DNA of 8,293 nucleotides from an uncultured Oscillospiraceae bacterium (GTDB lineage: Bacteria; Bacillota_A; Clostridia; Oscillospirales; Oscillospiraceae). How positions within the stretch are numbered: position 1 is the stretch's first letter; the number at the start of each line of letters is the position of its first letter. The translations under genes and the position numbers were made by a program. The notes under the pieces are model-generated. The model was not told where the DNA came from. It saw only the letters and a program-made list of their open reading frames with translations, and ran no database searches. Location: positions 1 through 8,293 of the forward strand of contig CAJTTS010000131.1 of the NCBI GenBank assembly GCA_910579155.1, read 5' to 3'. Below are positions 1 through 5,454 of the stretch, one piece after another.

Positions 1-1273
1 ACTCCCCCAGCAGGGCCATGATCTGGTCCTTCATCTCACGGGGCGTCTTGTCCTTGCCGAAATACTGGGCCAATTCCGCAGAGCTGATGATCACGTCGAA
101 ATCCTCCTTTTTCTTCTCCTGGCTCAACACCGCGTCGATCACGTCCGGGTTGAGCTGGTTCTTCTCGTCCATCTCCCGCAGCTTCTTCGCCTGGGCCTTG
201 GAGGGGGACGACTGCTGCCCCTCGATGGACACGGCGATATACTTCTGATGTTCCGGCCTGATACGGGAAATCTCCACGGCGGGGGTGAACGACAGCTTGC
301 CGCCGTCCATGAACTGTTTCAGCTCCGGCACAAGGTCATTCAGATAAATGTACCGCTGCACCGTCTTTCCGCTCATGCCGTTGCGCTCGCCCACTTTGTC
401 CAGAGACAGCTTGCCCAGGTCCGCGCCGTCGCCCCGCGTCCCCTGGTGCTTGATGGCCTCATACTGCTGCTTCAAGGCCGCCGCCTTTTCGCTGGGCAGG
501 ATCGTCTCCCGGTGGCGCAGGTTGTCGTCCGTCATGGCAAGGACAGCTTCATCATCCGTCATGTTGCGGACGATACAGGGCATATTGCGGAAGCCCGCCA
601 GTTCGCTGGCCCTCTGCCGCCGGTGGCCCGCTATGATCTCATAGCCTCCGCCCTCACGGGGCCGCACCAGGGCGGGCTGGTGGACGCCGCCAGCCTTGAC
701 GGACGACACAAGGCCCTCCATCTCCACATCGTCCCGGACGCCGAAGGGGTGGTTCTGGAACGGGTGGAGCTGGGAGAGGTCCAGATAGACGATCTCCTCT
801 TTTTCAGCGCGGGAGGCGTCCCTGGGCTGGGGCGGCTGCTCCGGCGCGGGAGGGGGCGGGGCCTCCTCCTTGGCCGGGGCGGGCGGTCCGGCGGCCTTGT
901 CCTGTTTGGGGACCCTGGCCGGTCTGCCAGCGCCGCCGCCACCGGGGGCCTGCTTCTCGCTCTTGGGCGGACGGCCCTTGCGCTTGGGCTTTTCCCCCTG
1001 GGCCGGGGCCTCCTTGGCTTTGGGCCGGCGGCCGCGCCGGGGCTTCTCTGGCTCCTCCTGGTGGCCGCCCTCCTTCTCCTGCCCAGCGCCGGGCTGGACG
1101 GACGACAGGTCGATCACCTTGTTCTCCTTGGCCGGGGGGCCCTCCATGCCGGGGATCACCGCCTGCTCCGTCTGCGCTGGGGCGGGCGGGGCCTCCGGCG
1201 CGGGAGGCTCCGGCTTCTGCTCCTCCGGGGCCTGCTTCCCAATGGGAACACCCGGCTTTTTATCTTCTGCCAC
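1..1273 (-). CDS. ParB/RepB/Spo0J-family partition-like protein, 3' end beyond window
   Basis: 424 codons are visible, read leftward and still open at the window edge. The start is GTG at 1273-1271, preceded by AAAAGGAGG (1282-1290) at 8 nt. Residues 1-160 are a Pro/Ala/Lys/Gly-rich disordered stretch with AT-hook-like motifs (GRRPKAK near 81, KRKGRPPK near 97, GRPARVPK near 116). Residues 160-260 form the ParB N-terminal domain: YLDLSQLHPFQNHPF (163-177), the nucleotide-binding/clamp motif AGHRRQRA (215-222) and TDDNLRHR (248-255) leading into LPSEKA. A helix-turn-helix follows (about 288-315, LSLDKVGERNGMSGKTVQRY). The family are CTP-dependent DNA clamps that load at parS-like sites for segregation, or act as nucleoid-type regulators on plasmids and conjugative elements. 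No parA is visible. The gene is far more GC-rich than the HEPN-like gene next to it. The family call is firm; the role in partition is inferred. Confidence 0.9.
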   Translation of the reverse strand, partial: MAEDKKPGVPIGKQAPEEQKPEPPAPEAPPAPAQTEQAVIPGMEGPPAKENKVIDLSSVQPGAGQEKEGGHQEEPEKPRRGRRPKAKEAPAQGEKPKRKGRPPKSEKQAPGGGGAGRPARVPKQDKAAGPPAPAKEEAPPPPAPEQPPQPRDASRAEKEEIVYLDLSQLHPFQNHPFGVRDDVEMEGLVSSVKAGGVHQPALVRPREGGGYEIIAGHRRQRASELAGFRNMPCIVRNMTDDEAVLAMTDDNLRHRETILPSEKAAALKQQYEAIKHQGTRGDGADLGKLSLDKVGERNGMSGKTVQRYIYLNDLVPELKQFMDGGKLSFTPAVEISRIRPEHQKYIAVSIEGQQSSPSKAQAKKLREMDEKNQLNPDVIDAVLSQEKKKEDFDVIISSAELAQYFGKDKTPREMKDQIMALLGE

Positions 1274-1309
1274 TTCTTCGACCTCCTTTTTCGTGTTTAT
1301 ATATGAAAA

Positions 1310-1337
1310 CGCCGCCCATAGTCTCACTTGGGCGGCG
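1310..1337 (-). promoter_or_regulatory. GC-rich hairpin in the leader of the ParB-like gene (possible attenuator or terminator)
   Basis: A perfect 9-bp inverted repeat (1310-1318 with 1329-1337) encloses a 10-nt loop. Read on the minus strand it is followed by GTTTTCAT, a short T-tract, and then by the ribosome binding site of the ParB-like gene about 20 nt on. It could be an attenuator in the parB leader or a terminator left from a gene once upstream. The T-tract is weak. Confidence 0.45.
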
Positions 1338-1339
1338 CT

Positions 1340-1367
1340 AACATAACAAAATAGCTTGTAGTGTTAC
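1340..1367 (-). promoter_or_regulatory. Possible promoter for the ParB-like gene
   Basis: Reading leftward, GTAACA (1367-1362, 4 of 6 to TTGACA) and TATGTT (1345-1340, 4 of 6 to TATAAT) are separated by 16 bp. The -35 overlaps the inverted repeat in the divergent promoter. Weak matches; listed because the divergent arrangement needs a leftward promoter here. Confidence 0.25.
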
Positions 1368-1385
1368 CTAGTAACGTGTTATACT
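1356..1385 (+). promoter_or_regulatory. Candidate promoter of the HEPN-like gene with an internal inverted repeat
   Basis: TTGTAG (1356-1361) and TATACT (1380-1385, 5 of 6 to the -10 consensus) are 18 bp apart. The spacer holds the inverted repeat GTTAC-CTA-GTAAC (1363-1375), a plausible operator that would also cover the leftward parB promoter. The -10 is convincing, the -35 is not. Confidence 0.4.
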
Positions 1386-1417
1386 ATGAAACAATAAAGA
1401 ATCAGGGAGAGAGTATT

Positions 1418-1978
1418 ATGGCTTCAAAGGAATATATACCAACTCACGATTTGGCTTATTGCCCTCAATCCGATCCTACCTCACCTATATGCCAAAACTG
1501 TGATTGTAGCCATGTTGACATTGAAGAAGCAATTATTCTTCAAGAATGTCAGGCATTTTACACTGTATTTTTGCAATTAGAAAAACAATTAAAAAATAGT
1601 GGACTTCACAATGACAAACCCGATGATAACCTTCCACCTTTACTTTCTGTTCCATATATGGTTAATGGGGCATTTGCCAGTGAATTAGCATTAAAATATA
1701 TGCTAATTTCTTCAAATGTGACTTTCAATATGAGAAAGGGGCATGATTTAGCATACTTGTTTCAACTATTACCTCAAACACAGAAAAATATTTTAACTGC
1801 ATCAATCAAAAAGGACTGTAACTTAAATGACGCTATTTTTCAAGATGGACTAAACTCGATAGCTGATACATTTAACAAGCAACGATACCAATTTAGCAAT
1901 TACAATCAAGACTTAAGCACTCATATCATGTTTGCTCCTTTTGTTCATACCATGTGCAAATTTGTACTGGAAATATAA
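1418..1978 (+). CDS. HEPN-like domain protein, AT-rich
   Basis: 186 residues. The ATG at 1418 is chosen because GGGAGAG sits just upstream; an in-frame ATG at 1361 overlaps the likely promoter and has no binding site. The N-terminus has a Cys cluster (C15, C25, C28, C30), possibly metal-binding. The core reads NGAFASELALKYMLI (83-97), then KGHDLAYLFQLLPQ (107-120), then FNKQRYQFS (152-160). That is the helix pattern of HEPN-fold proteins, whose second helix carries ExxLK and whose loop carries HDL. The catalytic RxxxxxH motif of HEPN ribonucleases is not obvious, so this may be a non-catalytic HEPN relative or a partner protein. Base composition is strikingly AT-rich beside the GC-rich parB, suggesting separate acquisition. 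It stands alone between divergent parB and the tRNAs. The fold call is from pattern recognition only. Confidence 0.6.
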   Translation: MASKEYIPTHDLAYCPQSDPTSPICQNCDCSHVDIEEAIILQECQAFYTVFLQLEKQLKNSGLHNDKPDDNLPPLLSVPYMVNGAFASELALKYMLISSNVTFNMRKGHDLAYLFQLLPQTQKNILTASIKKDCNLNDAIFQDGLNSIADTFNKQRYQFSNYNQDLSTHIMFAPFVHTMCKFVLEI

Positions 1979-2015
1979 GATAAAACCTCTTGCTGACGGC
2001 CTGCAAACCGTTGAT

Positions 2016-2043
2016 ATGACTGACTTTCTTAAAGTCCTATAAT
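2016..2043 (+). promoter_or_regulatory. Promoter of the tRNA cluster
   Basis: A perfect -10 TATAAT (2038-2043) lies 14 nt before the first base of tRNA-Cys. ATGACT (2016-2021, 4 of 6) is at 16 bp spacing. The position fits a short stable-RNA leader. Confidence 0.6.
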
Positions 2044-2057
2044 TACACTCCGACCAT

Positions 2058-2134
2058 GATGCGGTACTCAAGTGGTTAAGAGGACAGTCTGCAAAACTGT
2101 TAGCCCGCCGGTTCAAATCCGGCCCGCATCTCCA
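2058..2134 (+). tRNA. tRNA-Cys (anticodon GCA)
   Basis: The acceptor stem GATGCGG (2058-2064) pairs with CCGCATC (2124-2130). The anticodon stem is ACAGT/ACTGT around loop CTGCAAA, anticodon GCA. The T arm is GCCGG-TTCAAAT-CCGGC. Discriminator T at 2131 and encoded CCA at 2132-2134. First of three tandem tRNAs with 3 nt between it and the next. Confidence 0.93.
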
Positions 2135-2137
2135 AAC

Positions 2138-2214
2138 GGTGCCATCGTCTAATTGGTTAGGACTCCAGCCTCTCAAGCTGGAAATTGCCGGTTTGAGCCC
2201 GGCTGGCACTACCA
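2138..2214 (+). tRNA. tRNA-Glu (anticodon CTC)
   Basis: The acceptor stem GGTGCCA (2138-2144) pairs with TGGCACT (2204-2210), with a G-U closing pair. The anticodon stem is CCAGC/GCTGG around loop CTCTCAA, anticodon CTC, reading GAG. The T arm is GCCGG-TTTGAGC-CCGGC. CCA is encoded at 2212-2214. Confidence 0.93.
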
Positions 2215-2217
2215 TAT

Positions 2218-2305
2218 GGGTCAGTATGCATAGCTGGCGATTGCAGCGGTCTGTAAAACCGTGACATATGAAACACCGTTGGTTCGATTCCAACCTGGCC
2301 CACCA
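2218..2305 (+). tRNA. tRNA-Tyr (anticodon GTA), somewhat divergent
   Basis: The acceptor stem GGGTCAG (2218-2224) pairs with CTGGCCC (2295-2301). The anticodon loop CTGTAAA gives GTA, with the stem CGGT/ACCG. The T arm is GTTGG-TTCGATT-CCAAC and CCA is encoded (2303-2305). At 88 nt it has the long variable arm expected of a class II tRNA-Tyr, though that arm pairs poorly. The D arm (TGCA/TGCA) appears to leave no base at position 26. These oddities resemble mobile-element or phage tRNAs. Confidence 0.88.
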
Positions 2306-2344
2306 AAGGGCCCTGAGTTCAGTTGTGAGCTCAGGGCCCTTTTT
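2306..2344 (+). terminator. Rho-independent terminator after tRNA-Tyr
   Basis: A 10-bp perfect stem (2308-2317 with 2330-2339) extends inward through further pairs to a GTTG loop and is followed by TTTTT. It begins right after the CCA of tRNA-Tyr. Only three T residues follow on the minus strand, so it would stop the convergent cytolysin transcript less well. Confidence 0.92.
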
Positions 2345-2383
2345 GTCAGGCTGCTCGCCGGATATAGAGAATCTTACCGTCTT

Positions 2384-2514
2384 TTATGCCCACTCAAAGA
2401 TTTCGGCCAGTTCCAGCGGTAAGTCAGCCATTGTACAGACCCGATTTGTTTTGATACCTTCTATTACACCCAGCAAACGGGCTTGTACTGAGCCAGGGAT
2501 CAGATGGCCGGATC
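2384..2514 (-). other. Short open stretch downstream of the cytolysin gene, possible gene remnant
   Basis: Reading leftward there is an open frame of about 42 codons ending in TAA at 2386-2384. It encodes an amphipathic, protein-like sequence containing LLGVIEGIKTNR and MADLPLELAEIFEWA. It overlaps the last codons of the cytolysin gene in another frame. No convincing start or ribosome binding site was found. It may be the C-terminal remnant of a gene displaced by the toxin operon. I do not recognise the family. Confidence 0.25.
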
Positions 2515-3912
2515 AATTGATTTGTTGGGCGACAGTGTGGTCCCGCCGATATGGAAGGTTCGGTGTTTGATAAGCGGAATATGTGACACGTCGATCAGCT
2601 TCCGCCACCATTCCCAGGCAAGGCCCGTGCATTCCTTGGCCTCAACATGGATGTCGAAGCAGTTGCCGGGCAGAGAGATATCCACAGAGAAGGGACTGGT
2701 CCGATCTTTCCCGTTCCCCTCCCATGAATGACCCTCCACCTTCTCAGCGCCCGTAGCATCATAGGTGCGTTCTTGCCATGTTACCCGGAACTGGCCAACA
2801 TAGCCGCCATCCTGGTGCAATGTGATTGTCCCGTCTGCGTACTCGGCACAGGTTGTCTCAACGTACTCGGAGGTATCCTTCACTACGGCAGTCGCATCGT
2901 CCTTCATGAAATTGCAGGTATAGCTGAACAGCCGGCCAGGGTTGTCTTTCCCGCAGACAGCGCTCTTGGCCAGGATGGTCTTGACTTCCTTCAGCTCTTT
3001 TGCCTGGATCAGTTCAGAGGCGTAGTGGACGCCGCCGCCCAGGACGATGACGGACATAGAGGTGTTTTTCAGGATACTCTTGTACTCTGCGCTGGCCTCA
3101 ATGTCAAAATTATCTTCCATAGCGGCCCGCAAGGCTGCTTCCACCTGGGAGCTGGTAGAACTGGTTTCCAGTTTGACAAAAATCCGACGGCCATAGCTGA
3201 CAGCATGGACATAAGCGGGCGGAGCGCTGTTGTCGATACCCTTCGCCTGGAGATCCTGCCAGGTCACGCTGTCCGCAAAGAATTGAGCGGGGGACTCAGG
3301 CTTGTCGCACTTCACTGTGAAGAAAATCTGCTCATATTCGCAGACCATGACGGACTTCTTCCCCTCGCTGATGGCCTTGAAATCAATGCCCAGGTCTGCG
3401 GAGGCAGACTTATAGTTCAAATTCAGGGCGGCGCTGAGTTGGCTCTCGCTGTAGGCCATGGTGTCTTTGTACCTGATGGCGGCGTTGATCTTATACTTAT
3501 CACTGCACTTATCGCACCACTCGGTGAATTTTTCATCGATCATCGTCTCCAGTGCGCTCTGCGTCGGATTATCAATGGTGAAGGCGCCAGCTTTGCCGAG
3601 GCCCGGCAAATCAATGTGGAAACACATAGGCGCGCGGGAGAAGGCGGGGACAGTGGGGTTGTTGTCCATGAGCGCACGGTTAGCCAGCAGGATGGCGCCG
3701 GGATACACGGAGTTTTTGATGTTCTCCAACGCGCTCAGCTCTGCATTCTCTGTGGTCAGGCTGGCCTTTTGCCGATGGACTACGATGTACTTCTGCTGGT
3801 CATGGTAGCCTGTGTTGGGGATAAAGGAGGAGATACCTTCCCCCTGTATGCTGAGGATTTCTTTTGGGTCATACTGCAGCCCGCAGATTTTATCGTTCAA
3901 TTCCTTATTCAT
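2500..3912 (-). CDS. Cholesterol-dependent cytolysin (thiol-activated pore-forming toxin)
   Basis: 470 residues, against 471 in pneumolysin. The family binds membrane cholesterol, oligomerises and inserts a large beta-barrel pore. The whole fold is represented: YPGAILLANRALMDNNPT (70-87), RAPMCFHIDLPGL (93-105), LGIDFKAISEGKK (174-186), SYGRRIFVKLETSS (239-252), the Gly-Gly bend LGGG (291-294), and in domain 4 the canonical undecapeptide ECTGLAWEWWR (427-437) and the cholesterol-recognition pair T459-L460 in GGTTLSP. Both fall at the same numbers as in pneumolysin. There is no signal peptide: the N-terminus MNKELNDKICGLQYDPKEIL is charged, as in pneumolysin. It has 11 cysteines (10, 97, 133, 136, 191, 202, 320, 333, 355, 418, 428), where classical family members usually have one. 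The start follows AAGGAGG (3921-3927) at 8 nt, and that site lies within the last codons of the upstream nuclease/SUKH gene, only 3 nt away, so translation is probably coupled. Confidence 0.97.
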   Translation of the reverse strand: MNKELNDKICGLQYDPKEILSIQGEGISSFIPNTGYHDQQKYIVVHRQKASLTTENAELSALENIKNSVYPGAILLANRALMDNNPTVPAFSRAPMCFHIDLPGLGKAGAFTIDNPTQSALETMIDEKFTEWCDKCSDKYKINAAIRYKDTMAYSESQLSAALNLNYKSASADLGIDFKAISEGKKSVMVCEYEQIFFTVKCDKPESPAQFFADSVTWQDLQAKGIDNSAPPAYVHAVSYGRRIFVKLETSSTSSQVEAALRAAMEDNFDIEASAEYKSILKNTSMSVIVLGGGVHYASELIQAKELKEVKTILAKSAVCGKDNPGRLFSYTCNFMKDDATAVVKDTSEYVETTCAEYADGTITLHQDGGYVGQFRVTWQERTYDATGAEKVEGHSWEGNGKDRTSPFSVDISLPGNCFDIHVEAKECTGLAWEWWRKLIDVSHIPLIKHRTFHIGGTTLSPNKSIDPAI

Positions 3913-3915
3913 CTC

Positions 3916-4788
3916 TTATGCCTCCTTGGAATACAGGTTGTCCATAAAGTCCTTGAGAGGGATATGGGTGCTAAAGGCCATATCGCACTCGTGGTCATAG
4001 ACGTAGACAGTTTCCTCGTCCGGAGGAAGGAAGTAGATGTTGCCAAAGGGGTCGTCCGCAATGGGAATCGCGCCGTTCTGAGCGAACAGCAACGGCCCGC
4101 CAACCCGCTGGCGCTCGTCCTCCACAACCGCCTGCAGGGTCTCCGTCGTGCTGTTGCTATAAGCAAGAGGATAGACGCTGGAGATCAGGTATGTGCAGCC
4201 GGCCGCGCTCAGGAAGGGGGTATCCGGCGTGACCTTGTGCCCGTCGCGGTAGAAGTCGCACAGGGCTGTGGGCAGGGAAATATTAAGCGATTCTGCCAGT
4301 TGCTCTACATCGGCGGAGGCCAGCGGCGTGGCAATCAGCTCGTTCCGGAACCCAGCCAACAATTTCGCCTGACGGAACAGGTATTCCTGGGTTTCCGTAT
4401 TGGCCCGGTTTTGGACCGCAATCAGCTGACGGTCCTCTTCCAGACTGACATATTGGCCAAACCCGCCGATGTGGCAGCAGGTTTGACGGTGATATGCTGT
4501 GCGAACCAGCTGCATCTCACAGATGTTGTCAGGTGTATACGGCACCATGTACTTATGATGCCAGGTATAGCCTGTTGGGGTCTTTGTATAGCCGGCCCTT
4601 TCATTACACAGCTTAAAGTCAGCCGTGCGGCTGCCTGTCATAGGGATAGAGACGCTTTTCAGATAATCATCTTTCTTACACTGGGAAAAGTCCGGCGAGT
4701 ACCAGAACCGCCGCAGTTTATGGCCGGTCGGGATGCTGATGATGGGCGAACCATAGGGGTCACCCCAGGTCAGATTGGATGGGCACAT
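3916..4788 (-). CDS. WHH-type nuclease domain fused to a SUKH (SMI1/KNR4) domain
   Basis: 290 residues in one frame. Residues about 30-115 match the WHH group of the HNH/Endonuclease VII superfamily, common as toxin domains: PDFSQ (32-36), GSRTADF (52-58), then PTGYTWHHK (71-79), MQLVRTAYH (92-100) and CCHIGG (104-109). His77/His78, His100 and His106 are the likely metal and catalytic residues. Residues about 155-288 match the SUKH superfamily, known as immunity proteins against such nucleases: LPTALCDFY (172-180), IPIADDPFGNIYFLPPDEETVYVYDHE (241-267, key residues G249-N250 and D265-H266-E267) and a terminal LKDFMDNLYS helix. So toxin and immunity-type domains appear joined in one chain. No signal peptide or membrane segment. 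The start at 4788 has AAAGGAG (4799-4805) at 10 nt. It is first in an operon with the cytolysin. Whether the nuclease is active, held in check by SUKH, or exported is unknown. Confidence 0.85.
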   Translation of the reverse strand: MCPSNLTWGDPYGSPIISIPTGHKLRRFWYSPDFSQCKKDDYLKSVSIPMTGSRTADFKLCNERAGYTKTPTGYTWHHKYMVPYTPDNICEMQLVRTAYHRQTCCHIGGFGQYVSLEEDRQLIAVQNRANTETQEYLFRQAKLLAGFRNELIATPLASADVEQLAESLNISLPTALCDFYRDGHKVTPDTPFLSAAGCTYLISSVYPLAYSNSTTETLQAVVEDERQRVGGPLLFAQNGAIPIADDPFGNIYFLPPDEETVYVYDHECDMAFSTHIPLKDFMDNLYSKEA

Positions 4789-4828
4789 AGAAAAAACGCT
4801 CCTTTCAATGATTTGATTGAATGTCCAA

Positions 4829-4852
4829 ATGGGATCCCATCTATATATCCCA
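4829..4852 (-). promoter_or_regulatory. Palindromic operator candidate in front of the nuclease/cytolysin operon
   Basis: A perfect 12-bp palindrome ATGGGATCCCAT (4829-4840) is followed on the plus strand by another ATCCCA half-site at 4847-4852. Between them is TATATA, which on the minus strand could serve as a -10 element. No good -35 TTGACA lies 16-18 bp from it, so the promoter may depend on an activator or alternative sigma factor. The palindrome lies about 40 nt before the start codon. Confidence 0.4.
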
Positions 4853-4873
4853 ATTAGGCCACCATTTTACCGC

Positions 4874-4904
4874 AAAAAATGGATGCCGCTTTTCGGCGGC
4901 ATCC
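4874..4904 (-). terminator. Rho-independent terminator of the sigma-like gene
   Basis: A perfect 9-bp stem (4881-4889 with 4896-4904) with a 6-nt loop is followed on the minus strand by A then TTTTTT. It begins about 10 nt after the stop codon of the sigma-region-4 gene. It separates that gene from the toxin operon, which therefore needs its own promoter in 4806-4873. Confidence 0.92.
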
Positions 4905-4913
4905 AAATAGGGG

Positions 4914-5309
4914 TCAGGTTTGCAGTTCTCTGCGCAGATGCAAGAGGATTCGCTGGAGTTCTCGACTGACTTTTTGCTGAGAACAATCCATCAAACGGGC
5001 AATCTCAGTTTGGCTCAGTTCCATTTCGAAGCGCCAGTAAAGCAAACGGCGCTCCTCGCCAGACAAGTGTGATAGAGCATCAGCAAGCCGTCGATGCAGA
5101 TCCTCCCGCTCCACAATGTACTCCGGCTGTGATTCCAATGGACTGCCTATGTAGCCCGAAATATCATCTAAGGATGTTTCAAACCTTAGACTGCGGCTGC
5201 GCAGGTATTCGGCACGGCAATCAAGGCGATACAGGATGTCATCCTCTGGAACATCCACCAGCCACCGTTTGCCGTCCATAATGACAATCTGTTTTCTTTT
5301 GCGTTTCAA
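4914..5309 (-). CDS. Sigma-70 region 4 domain protein (sigma-like regulator)
   Basis: 131 residues. The C-terminal half (about 76-129) is a sigma-70 region 4 helix-turn-helix: LSHLSGEERRLLYWRFEMELSQTEIARLM (79-107, with the signature SQTEIA at 99-104), then SQQKVSRELQRILLHLR. That fold contacts the -35 element. No region 2, which would melt the -10, can be seen, so this is a partial sigma-like factor of the sort common on Firmicute conjugative elements and phages. The N-terminus is strongly basic (MKRKRK). The start is TTG at 5309 with AAAAGGAGAG (5316-5325) at good spacing. An ATG at 5313 is in another frame and gives only about 24 codons; the next in-frame ATG (5279) has no binding site. 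It lies directly upstream of the toxin operon, on the same strand but behind its own terminator, and is divergent from the recombinase gene. Confidence 0.85.
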   Translation of the reverse strand: MKRKRKQIVIMDGKRWLVDVPEDDILYRLDCRAEYLRSRSLRFETSLDDISGYIGSPLESQPEYIVEREDLHRRLADALSHLSGEERRLLYWRFEMELSQTEIARLMDCSQQKVSRELQRILLHLRRELQT

Positions 5310-5335
5310 TCATGTCTCTCCTTTTTGTTGGTATT

Positions 5336-5372
5336 CCTACATGCGTGTCTCACGGATAGCGTGCAATGTAGG
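5336..5372. repeat. Inverted repeat in the sigma/recombinase intergenic region
   Basis: CCTACAT (5336-5342) and ATGTAGG (5366-5372) are perfect 7-bp inverted arms around a 23-nt centre. It lies in the leader of the sigma-like gene. It could be a regulator or recombinase binding site; it does not match the Firmicute dif consensus as I know it. Confidence 0.4.
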
Positions 5373-5391
5373 CCTGCCAAGAAAAAAGGAG

Positions 5392-5454
5392 TTTGTCAAC
5401 GGTTAGAGTTTGGAGCAGTGCTGCTAACACGAAATAGCTCAAAACTTCGACAAA
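5392..5454. repeat. Nested inverted repeats upstream of the recombinase gene
   Basis: TTTGTC (5392-5397) and GACAAA (5449-5454) enclose GTTAG (5402-5406) and CTAAC (5424-5428). The outer right arm overlaps the -35 of the recombinase promoter, so self-regulation or a recombination site is possible. Arms are short and may be chance. Confidence 0.3.

Noticed and set aside
248..1346. Rightward open frames opposite the ParB-like gene
   Set aside because: Very GC-rich DNA leaves few stops. The translations are Leu/Gly/Arg-rich low complexity, and the minus strand encodes a recognisable ParB domain.
2280..2305. tRNA-Tyr 3' end as an attachment site with a second copy in the window
   Set aside because: I found no repeat of this end elsewhere in the window; a copy outside it cannot be excluded.
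2728..4857. Long rightward open frame of about 709 codons opposite the toxin operon
   Set aside because: It is antisense to two genes with clear family motifs and good ribosome binding sites; its translation shows no recognisable domain.
5311..5313. ATG just after the binding site upstream of the sigma-like gene
   Set aside because: It is out of frame with the region-4 protein and meets a stop after about 24 codons; the TTG at 5309 gives the domain with better spacing.
5336..5372. dif site for XerC/D
   Set aside because: The arms and spacing do not resemble the 11-6-11 layout of Firmicute dif sites.
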